Of a stretch of 64,000 bases of DNA, positions 32,052-40,794 are shown in pieces. The stretch's first letter is position 1, and every line of letters begins with the position of its first letter. The stretch is from Candidatus Azobacteroides pseudotrichonymphae. GTDB taxonomy: Bacteria; Bacteroidota; Bacteroidia; Bacteroidales; Azobacteroidaceae. Below the pieces are notes generated by a model, which saw only the letters and a list, made by a program, of their open reading frames with translations, was not told the DNA's origin and did not search any database. Location of the stretch: NCBI GenBank assembly GCA_002091395.1, contig AP017914.1, positions 1 to 64,000 on the forward strand, in the 5' to 3' direction. The position numbers were made by a program, and so were the translations under genes.

Positions 32052-33455
32052 ATGAAGACAAATACTGGAAAATGTTATTTTCAATGGGTTAAATTTATTA
32101 TTGTTGCGGTTGTGTATATACTATTCACAATTTGGAATAGTAACTACTGGTTATTATTAGTTTTATTGTTAATTTTTGATATTTATGTTTTAAACATAAT
32201 TCCATGGTGGAAATTTGATCAATTAAAAAGTTCAACTTTGAAAAAAGTGTTAGAATGGATAGATGCTATTATTTTTTCTATTGTATCTGTTTATTTTATA
32301 AATATTTTTGCTTTTCAGCATTATAAAATTCCAACTTCTTCACTGGAAAAAACACTTTTAGTTGGAGATTATTTATTTGTTAGTAAAATTAATTATGGTC
32401 CTAGACTTCCTAATACTCCGTTATCGATTCCAATTGCTCATAATACTTTACCAATTTTTAATTTAAAATCCTATTCTGATTCTCCTTTTTGGAACTACAA
32501 GCGACTAAAAGGATTAGGGACTGTAAAAAGAGGAGATATTGTTGTTTTTAATTTTCCAGCTGGTGATACAGTTGTATCTAATTATCAGGATTATGATTAT
32601 TATGAGTTAGTGCATCGATTTGGATGGAAATATATTGGGACAGAAGAAAAGATGTTTGGAAAAATTATGACTCGTCCAGTGGATAGGAGGGAAAATTATG
32701 TAAAACGTTGTGTTGCTATTCCTGGAGATTCATTGCAAATTATAAATAATGTTGTATATGTTAATGGTGTTTTATTCCCATATATAAAGTGTATACAGTT
32801 TAATTTTTTTGTTGAAACTAAAGGAGATTTGATATCTGATGAAATTTTTAAAAGATTGAATGTTAGTAAAGATGATCAGATACTTGTTAATAATTCAACT
32901 ACTGCTCCACTTATATTTAGTTTTTTAGGAATTAAATCAGATAAGAATGGTAATTTTAATCCAGTTTATCGTTTGCCGTTAACAAAAAAATCTTTGTATC
33001 TCTTGAAAAGAGAATGTATTGTGAAATCTATTCATATAGAACCTGAAAATTTTGGAGGACATACATATCCTTATGGATACAATACAGGTTGGACTAGAGA
33101 TAATTTTGGACCAGTGTGGATTCCGCAAAAGGGGAAAACAATTGTTTTAAATAAAAAAAATTTAGCATTATATAAGCGTTGTATTGTCAATTATGAAGGT
33201 AATATACTATACCAGAGTAATAGTAGTCATAAAATTTTTATTAATAATATAGAAACTAATGTATATACTTTCAAGTATGATTATTATTTTATGCTTGGCG
33301 ATAATCGTCATAATTCATTAGATTCAAGGTCATGGGGTTTTGTCCCTGAGGATCATATTGTTGGGAAACCATTAATAGTATTATTATCTATAGATAAAGA
33401 TCGAAATTTGTTTAGTGGTAAAATTCGATTGAATCGTATTTTCCGTTTTTTATGA
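32052..33455 (+). CDS. lepB: Signal peptidase I
   Basis: Inner-membrane protease that removes signal peptides from exported proteins. 467 aa, long as in Bacteroidetes. Two hydrophobic segments (about 13-50) and a third (about 69-88) precede the catalytic domain. Seen: nucleophile Ser97 in IPTSSLEKTL (the usual Met after Ser is Leu here), general base Lys218 in NYVKRCVAIPGD, and the C-terminal box MLGDNRHNSLDSRSWGFVP. An insert of about 150 residues lies between the Lys box and the last box. Sits between dapB and the WbqC-family gene. Confidence 0.95.
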   Translation: MKTNTGKCYFQWVKFIIVAVVYILFTIWNSNYWLLLVLLLIFDIYVLNIIPWWKFDQLKSSTLKKVLEWIDAIIFSIVSVYFINIFAFQHYKIPTSSLEKTLLVGDYLFVSKINYGPRLPNTPLSIPIAHNTLPIFNLKSYSDSPFWNYKRLKGLGTVKRGDIVVFNFPAGDTVVSNYQDYDYYELVHRFGWKYIGTEEKMFGKIMTRPVDRRENYVKRCVAIPGDSLQIINNVVYVNGVLFPYIKCIQFNFFVETKGDLISDEIFKRLNVSKDDQILVNNSTTAPLIFSFLGIKSDKNGNFNPVYRLPLTKKSLYLLKRECIVKSIHIEPENFGGHTYPYGYNTGWTRDNFGPVWIPQKGKTIVLNKKNLALYKRCIVNYEGNILYQSNSSHKIFINNIETNVYTFKYDYYFMLGDNRHNSLDSRSWGFVPEDHIVGKPLIVLLSIDKDRNLFSGKIRLNRIFRFL

Positions 33456-33462
33456 AAAAATA

Positions 33463-34098
33463 ATGATTGTGAAAAATGTTTTTTTATCTACAGCATATTT
33501 GGCACCTATTGAATATTACATACAACTTGCTAATGCAAAAAATATAGTTATTGAAAGTCAAGATAATTATGTAAAACAAACTTATAGAAATAGATGTGTT
33601 ATTGCTTCGTCTAATGGGATACAATCTTTGAGCATACCAATTTCTAAACATAATTTTTGTAAATGCCTGATACGAGATGTTTATATAGCTGAAAATATAA
33701 ATTGGCAACAATTGCATTGGAATGCAATTGTTGCCAATTATAGCTCAACACCTTTTTTTCAATATTATAAAAGTATTTTTAGACCTTTTTATGAAAAAAA
33801 ACAAAAATTTTTATATGATTTCAATGAAGAATTAAGAGAATTAATTTGTTCATTATTGGGTATTTCTCCAAATATTTTTTATACATCTACATATATGAAA
33901 AATATAAATTCTGATGTATTAGATTTGCGAGAAAAAATACATCCTAAAAAAGTATCATTTATTAAAGATTTTAAATCTTATTATCAAGTATTTGAAAAAA
34001 AAATTGGATTTTGTCCTAATTTGAGCATAATTGATTTACTTTTTAATTTAGGTAAGGAAGCAATATTTTTACTTAAAAGGCAAACAGAGAGCCGTTAA
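33463..34098 (+). CDS. WbqC-family protein
   Basis: 211-aa protein of the WbqC-like family (Pfam group seen in O-antigen loci and, in Bacteroidetes, regularly after lepB). Seen: an N-terminal LSTAYLAPIEYYIQLANA block (about 6-23), IPISKHNF, and a central NWQQLHWNAIVANYSSTPFF (about 79-98) with the HWNAI...Y.STPFF core. Biochemical role is not established; involvement in surface glycan modification is an inference. A 19-bp perfect palindrome covers the NWQQLHWNAIVAN codons. The 3' end overlaps the tRNA-Thr gene on the other strand by 9 bases. Confidence 0.82.
   Translation: MIVKNVFLSTAYLAPIEYYIQLANAKNIVIESQDNYVKQTYRNRCVIASSNGIQSLSIPISKHNFCKCLIRDVYIAENINWQQLHWNAIVANYSSTPFFQYYKSIFRPFYEKKQKFLYDFNEELRELICSLLGISPNIFYTSTYMKNINSDVLDLREKIHPKKVSFIKDFKSYYQVFEKKIGFCPNLSIIDLLFNLGKEAIFLLKRQTESR
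33700..33739. repeat. 19-bp perfect inverted repeat inside the WbqC-family gene
   Basis: AATTGGCAACAATTGCATT (33700-33718), two G, AATGCAATTGTTGCCAATT (33721-33739). It codes for one of the most conserved parts of the protein. Confidence 0.93.
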
Positions 34099-34163
34099 TG
34101 AGATTTGAACTCATGACATACGCGTTACGAATGCGTTGCTCTACCAATCTGAGCTATAACGGC
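34090..34163 (-). tRNA. tRNA-Thr (anticodon CGU)
   Basis: Acceptor GCCGTTA/TAACGGC, anticodon loop TTCGTAA, T stem ATGAG/CTCAT. The anticodon stem ACGCA/CGCGT has an A31-C39 mismatch next to the loop. Its 5' end lies 9 bases from a 26-bp palindrome. Confidence 0.9.
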
Positions 34164-34172
34164 TTTGATTCA

Positions 34173-34230
34173 TTATGTACACATGGATACATAAAAATTA
34201 TATTATTTTTATGTATCCATGTGTACATAA
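34173..34230. repeat. 26-bp perfect inverted repeat at AEC gene end / tRNA-Thr leader
   Basis: Left arm 34173-34198, 6-base loop, right arm 34205-34230 (core TACACATGGATACATAAAAA). The right arm encodes the last residues of the AEC protein; its stop (34198-34200) falls at the loop edge; the left arm leads into tRNA-Thr. Longest palindrome in the window. Confidence 0.93.
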
Positions 34231-35155
34231 AAAATAAATTAGAAAAAAAATTGTAATACAAGAGCAGGCTGTTGTTAGTATGACTATTTGGACTGCGAGA
34301 TTATAGTCGCCATGCATGTTTTTTGCCATAATACAGCTTGCTGTAGCTGTTGGTGTTGCAAAAACACCTAGTATTATAGCTAGATTTATATTTCTAAGTC
34401 CTAAGTAAATACTTATGATAATCATAATAATAGGTATAATTATTAATCGTACAATTGTTATTGTAATTACTTTAATAAAATTACCTCGTAACATTTTAAT
34501 TTTAAAATCCCCTCCTATAATAAATAAAGCCAAAGGAATAGCAAGTTTTGATAATTGATCAATCGGCACTTCAATAACTTTTGGTAGTTTTAATTGTGTA
34601 ATTACCATTATTAATCCTGATACACTACCAATTATTAAAGGGTTTTTTACGATATGTTTTATGATATCTTTTAATGTTATTTTATCATTCTTATTATTAT
34701 CAGAGTAAATAGCTAATATGATTACTGATGATATATTATATAGTGGTATTATTACGCACATTAATAAAGAAATTTTCCCAATTGATGTATTACCATACAT
34801 TTTTGTAATTATTGGGGCCCCATAGATTATTGCATTACTACGGTAAATTCCTTGAATTATGACTCCTTTTTGTTTTTTTTTTTATTAACATGGGGACTAT
34901 TAATACTGAAAAAAAGATTGTAAGAATTATTCCACATATTATAATGTAAAATAACAACCTATCTGGTGAATTTTCTTTGCAAGAAAATTTTATATTTTGA
35001 AATAGCATTATTGGTAAACAAAAGTTAAATACAAATCGATTCAGTTGATTGAGAAAATCTTCACTAACAAATCTAATACACTTTGAAATATAGCCTATTA
35101 CCATTATAATTAATAATGGAGCAACTACATTAAAAGAAGATATTAAATTTTCCAT
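34198..35155 (-). pseudogene. AEC-family transporter, frameshifted at an A11 tract
   Basis: Auxin-efflux-carrier-type permease, broken into two frames: an N-terminal part (34838-35155, MENLISSFNVVAPLLIIMV..., with LNRFVFNFCLPIMLF) and a C-terminal part in another frame (34198-34863 region onward: GVIIQGIYRSNAIIYGAPI, later IIGGDFK, VFATPTATASCIMAK). The break is at a run of 11 A on the coding strand (34873-34883); ten would restore one frame of about 318 aa, normal for the family, with about ten membrane helices. Everything else looks intact, so this is a fresh mutation, a sequencing slip, or a gene read by transcriptional slippage. Substrate unknown. Confidence 0.85.
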
Positions 35156-35620
35156 CTACAATTTTTTAATTTTCGTTATTTATTTTTATTGTGATAAAAC
35201 ACTGTACATACAATATAATGCAATTAGATGTTATATTTTTGATAAAATATAACATCTAATTGCATTGATGTATTTTATTTATATAAAATTATTTACACAC
35301 TAATTAATGAATGTAATTTTTATTGATTAAAAACAATTTAACATACAGTAGTTTTTTTTATTATATTGAATAATGCACTAACTTTTATAGCTATTTTTTA
35401 GATTTTAATCCGGCTTGTATTATGTATAATCGTTCTTTTCCATATGTAAGTTAGTTAATTTTGTTGAAAATAATACTTATTAAGAGTTATTATTTCAAAT
35501 TTAATTATGAATTTGTTTTAACATAAAATAGATAGTCATTTTAGATTGTAATAATTTAATTTTATATAGAAGTGTAATTCGGTGATGTATAGTGAATAAT
35601 TATTTATACTTGAATTTGTA
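35156..35620. other. Spacer with palindrome
   Basis: 465 bp between lpxC/fabZ and the AEC gene (both minus). Holds the 23-bp palindrome at 35217-35266; otherwise nothing recognised. Confidence 0.55.
35217..35266. repeat. 23-bp perfect inverted repeat in spacer
   Basis: Arms 35217-35239 and 35244-35266 (AATGCAATTAGATGTTATA...), 4-base loop TGAT. No T-run follows beyond the stem. It may end lpxC/fabZ transcripts, but it is far longer than usual terminators. Confidence 0.9.
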
Positions 35621-37012
35621 TTATTTTTCTTTTATGGCTATTTGTGCCATAAATTCAGCTTCGCATACCAAATATTCTCCAACGAAACAAAACCCTTTCA
35701 TATTAGCTATTCCTCTACGAATTTCAGTAGTAAATTTCAAATGAAATATCAATGTATCACCAGGTGTAACTTTTTTACGAAATTTAACAGAGTTTATTTT
35801 CATAAAGTAAGTAGAATAAAGATTTGGGTTTTCCAATGTATTTAATACTAATAGTCCTCCTACTTGAGCCATAGCTTCTACAAGTAGAACACCTGGTACT
35901 AATGGCTCTTTAGGAAAGTGTCCTTGGAAAAATGGTTCATTAATTGAAACATTTTTAATACCCACAATATAATTTTCTCCTATTTCAATAATTTTGTCTA
36001 CTAATAAAAATGGGTATCTATGAGGAAGAAGTTCTTTAATGCGATTTATATCCATTAATGGTAATTTATTTTGGTTATATTCAGGTATTTGTATCTCAGC
36101 AACCTTAATTTTTTTACGAATAATTCTAGCCATTTGATTATTGATTTTGTGATTTGGGCAAGTGGCAATGATTCGTCCACGAATAGGTTTCCCAATTAAA
36201 GAAATATCGCCTAAAATATCTAATAATTTGTGTTTTGCGTATTCGTTAGAATAAGTTATTTCTTTTTTTGTAATATAGCCTAACTTTGTTGCGTCTGTGT
36301 GACCAATATTCATTATAGTTGTCAACTGGTTTAATTTGTCTTGAGTTATTTGTTGTTCGTAAATAATAACTGTATTATTTAAATTACTTCCTTTGAACAT
36401 ATTTTTTTTTAGTAATAATTCTAGTTCTTTTATAGATACAAAAGTACGACTAGTTGCTATTTCATTTTTAAAGTTGTCTATATGATCAAGTGTAGCAAAT
36501 TGGTTATTAATAATTTTTGATTTAGAAGTGATAAGTGTATTAATCACTAAATGATCATCTGGAAGTAATACAATATTTGATTTTTTTGTTTCATCGCAGA
36601 TCTCTATTTTATCTCTTATAATGAAGAATTCACGTTCAAGCGGCTGTTCTTCTAAGCCAATTTGTTCAATTTCATTAATATAGGATATTGATCCGCCGTC
36701 AAGAATTGGGAATTCTGATGCATTAATTTCTATTAAACAATTATCTACTTGAGAAGCATATAATGCAGCCATAGCATGTTCAATAGCATTTATATATACT
36801 CCATTTTGTGATATAGTTGTATTATAACATATAGAATCAATTACGTTTTCAGCTACTGCATTAATTATAGGCTGTTTATCTAAATCAATGCGTTTAATTT
36901 TGTACCCATGATTTGTATGTGCTGGACAAAATGTAACATTTACTAGTTGGCCATTGTGAAATCCATTTCCTGAAATAGAAAATTTTTTTTTTATTGTATG
37001 TTGTTTATTCAT
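35621..37012 (-). CDS. lpxC/fabZ: Bifunctional LpxC deacetylase / FabZ dehydratase
   Basis: Fusion of UDP-3-O-acyl-N-acetylglucosamine deacetylase (first committed step of lipid A) with 3-hydroxyacyl-ACP dehydratase, 463 aa; this fusion is characteristic of Bacteroidetes and Chlorobi relatives. LpxC part (about 1-310): zinc and base residues Glu78/His79 in NAIEHAMAAL, KHKLLDILGDISLIG and CPNHKIN. FabZ part (about 325-463): LPHRYPFLLVDKI and the active-site GHFPKEPLVPGVLLVEAMAQ with catalytic His and Glu. No lpxD or lpxA next to it, although they usually flank it. So lipid A synthesis seems retained. Confidence 0.97.
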   Translation of the reverse strand: MNKQHTIKKKFSISGNGFHNGQLVNVTFCPAHTNHGYKIKRIDLDKQPIINAVAENVIDSICYNTTISQNGVYINAIEHAMAALYASQVDNCLIEINASEFPILDGGSISYINEIEQIGLEEQPLEREFFIIRDKIEICDETKKSNIVLLPDDHLVINTLITSKSKIINNQFATLDHIDNFKNEIATSRTFVSIKELELLLKKNMFKGSNLNNTVIIYEQQITQDKLNQLTTIMNIGHTDATKLGYITKKEITYSNEYAKHKLLDILGDISLIGKPIRGRIIATCPNHKINNQMARIIRKKIKVAEIQIPEYNQNKLPLMDINRIKELLPHRYPFLLVDKIIEIGENYIVGIKNVSINEPFFQGHFPKEPLVPGVLLVEAMAQVGGLLVLNTLENPNLYSTYFMKINSVKFRKKVTPGDTLIFHLKFTTEIRRGIANMKGFCFVGEYLVCEAEFMAQIAIKEK

Positions 37013-38225
37013 TATTATATGTTTTTAATATTTTTATTGAAATGATTTTTTAAATTACGCAATTTAATTAAACGAAATATTTTTTAATTAAAAAAACAAA
37101 TTCAATAAAAGTGAAAATGTTAATTTTTTGTTTTTTATCATGATTTTAAACATTCATTTTATTTGGTTTATTTGTTTTTTACTCTTGATCAACAATTTTG
37201 TTTGTTTCAAAAATATTTATATATGAATTTTTCAAATTTCTTGAATGTAACAAATTCAAGAAATTTTTATTTAAATTTTAATTCTTGAATTAAATGTTTA
37301 TTTTGGTATGTTATGAAAATTAATTATTCGTTATTAACATTTTAATTGTACAAAATTTGTATTGTATAATTTGGTTATTTTCTTTCTTAATTTATCACTA
37401 GTTTATTTTACTTTATAAGTATTTAATATTTTTTATTTTTAAAATGAATGATTGTTTTGCTATTTTATTTTTTAATTCTGGCTAAGCTGTATACAGGTTT
37501 AAAATAAGACTATCATGGCAATACTAAGTTATAATATAGCACCATAAACTATAGATAATTTCCCTATAAAAAGAGATTATAACCAATTTTTATATTATTA
37601 TAAGTATGTTTATAAATATGTTTATAATTATGTTCAAGTATTTTATTTGTAAGTAATTCATAAAATAATTTTTTAAAAATATTCCTTAAATTGAATATAA
37701 TGCTTATTGTGGATGAATCGTATAAATTAAAATTTTAATAGTTTAATTTATTTTAATTTGGAATACTTTTCATCTAATAGTTTTGTTTTTCTCTTTAAGA
37801 AATTTTGTTAATTATTGTTACAATATTTAAATCTTTACAAGAATTATTTTTTATTTATGATTTGTATTTTACTATCTTAGTGTACGTTATAATAAAAATA
37901 TTTACAATTTTTTTTTTGAGAAAAATTAATGCTTACTTTTAAAATGAGACACTTTTGCACATAAACTAATAAAAATCAGATTAGTTTTTGCCTAAATATT
38001 TAGTTAATGTAACACTTTCAATTTTTTCTTAAAAGTTCGATTAAACATTTTTATATAAAATCACGATAAAAATCATGATAATAAATATTGCAAATGTAAT
38101 TGTATGTATTAACAGAATTAAAAATGATAGGTAAGTTCCGTTACTATAACAAATTTGTTAAATATAGTTTGTTTTCGATTGGTGATTAAGTTTTTTAAAA
38201 TTTACATTTTATTTTTGGTCATATA
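37013..38225. other. Long spacer without recognised gene
   Basis: 1,213 bp between rpsA and lpxC/fabZ (both minus strand), about 80% A+T by eye. Holds a 13-bp inverted repeat at 37234-37266. No gene remnant or RNA recognised. Confidence 0.6.
37234..37266. repeat. 13-bp inverted repeat in spacer
   Basis: AAATTTCTTGAAT (37234-37246) and ATTCAAGAAATTT (37254-37266), 7-base loop, T-rich flanks. Confidence 0.6.
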
Positions 38226-39860
38226 TTATATTTTTTCTTTTTTTTGTTTGTCTTCGAATATGCGGCTATGAGAAAGGATTATTCGTCTAGTATCTTTATT
38301 AAATTCTATAATTTTGAAATTGAGTGTTTCGTTTAACGATGCTTGACTTCCATCTTCTTTTACCAAGTGTTTTGGAGTAGCAAATCCCTCTACTTCGTAT
38401 GGTAAAGAAATAACAGCACCTTTGTCAAATAATTCAACAACAGTTCCTTTATGTATTGATCCAATTGTAAAAATTGTTTCAAATGTATCCCATGGATTCT
38501 CTTTTATTTGTTTGTGTCCTAAAAATAGACGACGATTTTCTTTGTCAATTTCTAATATTTTAACGTCAATATTATTGCCAATAGATGTTATTTCACTTGG
38601 ATGTTTAATTTTTTTGGTCCATGAAAGGTCAGAAATATGGATTAATCCATCAATGCCTCCTTCCATTTCTACGAAAATGCCAAAGTTAGTGAAATTGCGT
38701 ACTTTGGCTGTATGGTTGTCACCAACTGCATATTTATCAATATTTTTCCACGGGTCATCCTTTAGTTGTTTAAGTCCCAACGCCATTTTTCTCTCTTCAC
38801 GATCTATACTTAAAATGATAGCTTCTACTTTTTCTCCAACTTGAATATATTCTTGAGCATTTTTCAAATGCTGCGACCATGTCATTTCTGAGACATGAAT
38901 AAGACCTTCAATACCTGGAGATATCTCAACGAAAGCTCCATAATCAGTTACAACAACAACTTTCCCACTTACAGTACTACCTGTTTTCAAATTTTCGTTT
39001 ATATTATCCCAAGGATGAGCAGTTAATTGTTTTAGGCCAAGAGCAATTCTTTTTTTTTCATCATCAAAATCAAGGATGACCACACTAATTTTTTCGTCTA
39101 ATTTGACTATTTCTTCTGGATGTGATACGCGTCCCCAACTTAAATCAGTAATATGAATCAAGCCATCTACACCTCCTAAATCAATAAATACTCCGTAATT
39201 AGTTATATTTTTAACCATACCATCTAAAATTTGACCTTTTTCAAGTTTTGAAATAATATCCTTTTTTTGTTGTTCCATTTCTGCTTCAATAAGAATCTTG
39301 TGAGAAATAACTATATTCTTAGATTCTTGGCTAATTTTAACAATTTTGAATTCCATTGTTTTATCTACAAATAAATCATAATCCCTTATAGGTTTGACAT
39401 CAATTTGAGATCCAGGTAAAAATGCTTCTATTCCAAATATATCTACAATCATCCCTCCCTTAGTGCGACATTTTATGTAACCATTAATAATTTTGTTATT
39501 TTTGAATGCTTCATTTACTTTATTCCACGAATGAATAAAACAAGCCTTTTTATGAGAAATAAGTAATTGTCCTTTTTTATCTTCTTGATTTTCAATATAT
39601 ACATCTATTTTATCGCCAACTTTCAAATCAGAACAGTATCGAAATTCCGATGCTGAAACTATGCCATTGGATTTATATCCAATATCGATAAATACTTCTT
39701 TTTTAGAAATAGACACTATCTTACCTGTAACTACTTCATTGTTGCTAATTTTCCCTACTGACTGATTGTATATTTCTATTAATTGATCTCTGTTTATTCC
39801 ATTGTAAATTTCTTCTTTTTCAGAAGTGTCCCAGTTAAAATTTATGTTTGTATTATTCAT
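38226..39860 (-). CDS. rpsA: 30S ribosomal protein S1
   Basis: 544-aa protein made of repeated S1 RNA-binding domains; the repeats are visible as recurring GxVxxxxxxGxFVxxxGGxxGLIHxSDLSW units (about 205-275, 290-365, 377-450) flanked by more divergent units at the start (about 38-105, 120-190) and end (about 460-535). S1 helps mRNA bind the ribosome, which matters here because leaders lack Shine-Dalgarno sequences. Slightly shorter than free-living relatives (near 590 aa by memory). Isolated between a 1.2-kb spacer and the AlkD-like gene. Confidence 0.96.
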   Translation of the reverse strand: MNNTNINFNWDTSEKEEIYNGINRDQLIEIYNQSVGKISNNEVVTGKIVSISKKEVFIDIGYKSNGIVSASEFRYCSDLKVGDKIDVYIENQEDKKGQLLISHKKACFIHSWNKVNEAFKNNKIINGYIKCRTKGGMIVDIFGIEAFLPGSQIDVKPIRDYDLFVDKTMEFKIVKISQESKNIVISHKILIEAEMEQQKKDIISKLEKGQILDGMVKNITNYGVFIDLGGVDGLIHITDLSWGRVSHPEEIVKLDEKISVVILDFDDEKKRIALGLKQLTAHPWDNINENLKTGSTVSGKVVVVTDYGAFVEISPGIEGLIHVSEMTWSQHLKNAQEYIQVGEKVEAIILSIDREERKMALGLKQLKDDPWKNIDKYAVGDNHTAKVRNFTNFGIFVEMEGGIDGLIHISDLSWTKKIKHPSEITSIGNNIDVKILEIDKENRRLFLGHKQIKENPWDTFETIFTIGSIHKGTVVELFDKGAVISLPYEVEGFATPKHLVKEDGSQASLNETLNFKIIEFNKDTRRIILSHSRIFEDKQKKEKI

Positions 39861-40088
39861 TTTTAAATTTCCTAAATATTTTTAATTATAAATTGTTTTT
39901 ATTTAGCTTTTTACTCACTTGCAAAAAAATAGATAGAACTTACGTTTCTTAATTTGTTAAACTCAATATCTTATGAATGCCAAAAACAGTTTTAGATAAA
40001 TTTAATTTACGTTATTTTAGATTCCTTAAAGATTATGATTTTATTAAGATGTGACCACAAATATATGTTATTTCGTTTTAAATTGTGA

Positions 40089-40787
40089 TTACTTTTTCAT
40101 AAAATATCTTCTTCTCTCAGGAGAGAAAAGTTCTATTGAATATCGTAACATTGTTCTAGGCATTTGTTTGTATTTCTTTTCAAGAAAATCAACTAATACA
40201 GTAAAATTTCTTTTGCCAATTTCCCTCAACATCCAGCCAACTGCTTTGTGTATCAGATCATTTTGATTAATTAGTAATTTTTCGGCAAGTGCTAATGTGT
40301 CATCAAATTGTTGATTTTTGATAAATGCCATTGTAGAAACTATAGATATTCGTTGCTCCCATAAATTGCCATAAGCAAGTTTATACAGTATATTTCTATT
40401 TTTTTTATTTAATAAATGCAATCCAATTATTTTGTAGCAGGAAACATCTACCAAATCCCAATTATTAATTTTATGTGTATTTTTTATATAAAAATTAAAT
40501 ATTTCTTCTCTTTCCAATTCATTTTTTGTTTCCGAAAATATTTTGACCAAAAATAGCAGTCCAGCTAATCGAATTTCGTGATATTTAGAATACAGTAATG
40601 TTTGTATTTCTGGCAAATATAAATCAAATTCTTTTACAAGGTTTCTGATTGTTGGCGTTGATACACCAAGCATTATATCATTTTTCTCACATTGTCCTTG
40701 CTTTATTTTGAAATATTTCATTTTAATTTTTGACTTTTCTGGATTAGCATTAGATGAAATTTTGTCAAAAAAAATTTTTACATTCAT
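40089..40787 (-). CDS. DNA alkylation repair protein, AlkD-like
   Basis: 232-aa all-helical HEAT-like repeat protein of the AlkC/AlkD glycosylase family, which removes 3-methyladenine and 7-methylguanine. Seen: GVSTPTIRNLVKEF (about 42-55), the substrate-pocket NNWDLVDVS (Trp and Asp, about 112-120) and HKAVGWMLREIGKR followed by MPRTMLRYSIE. The key aromatic and acidic pocket residues appear present. It lies 7 bases after nhaD on the same strand, so the two are probably co-transcribed. Retention of a repair gene in a reduced genome is notable. Confidence 0.9.
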   Translation of the reverse strand: MNVKIFFDKISSNANPEKSKIKMKYFKIKQGQCEKNDIMLGVSTPTIRNLVKEFDLYLPEIQTLLYSKYHEIRLAGLLFLVKIFSETKNELEREEIFNFYIKNTHKINNWDLVDVSCYKIIGLHLLNKKNRNILYKLAYGNLWEQRISIVSTMAFIKNQQFDDTLALAEKLLINQNDLIHKAVGWMLREIGKRNFTVLVDFLEKKYKQMPRTMLRYSIELFSPERRRYFMKK

Positions 40788-40794
40788 ACTGTTT

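Noticed and set aside
17690-34230. Rickettsia-type palindromic mobile element family
   Set aside because: The palindromes share no sequence, and comparison with remembered homologues suggests no added residues, so a transposing element is not supported.
35642-35845. Open frames antisense to lpxC/fabZ, rpsA, nhaD, purL and others
   Set aside because: Each is the reverse-strand shadow of a well-supported gene with no family features of its own.
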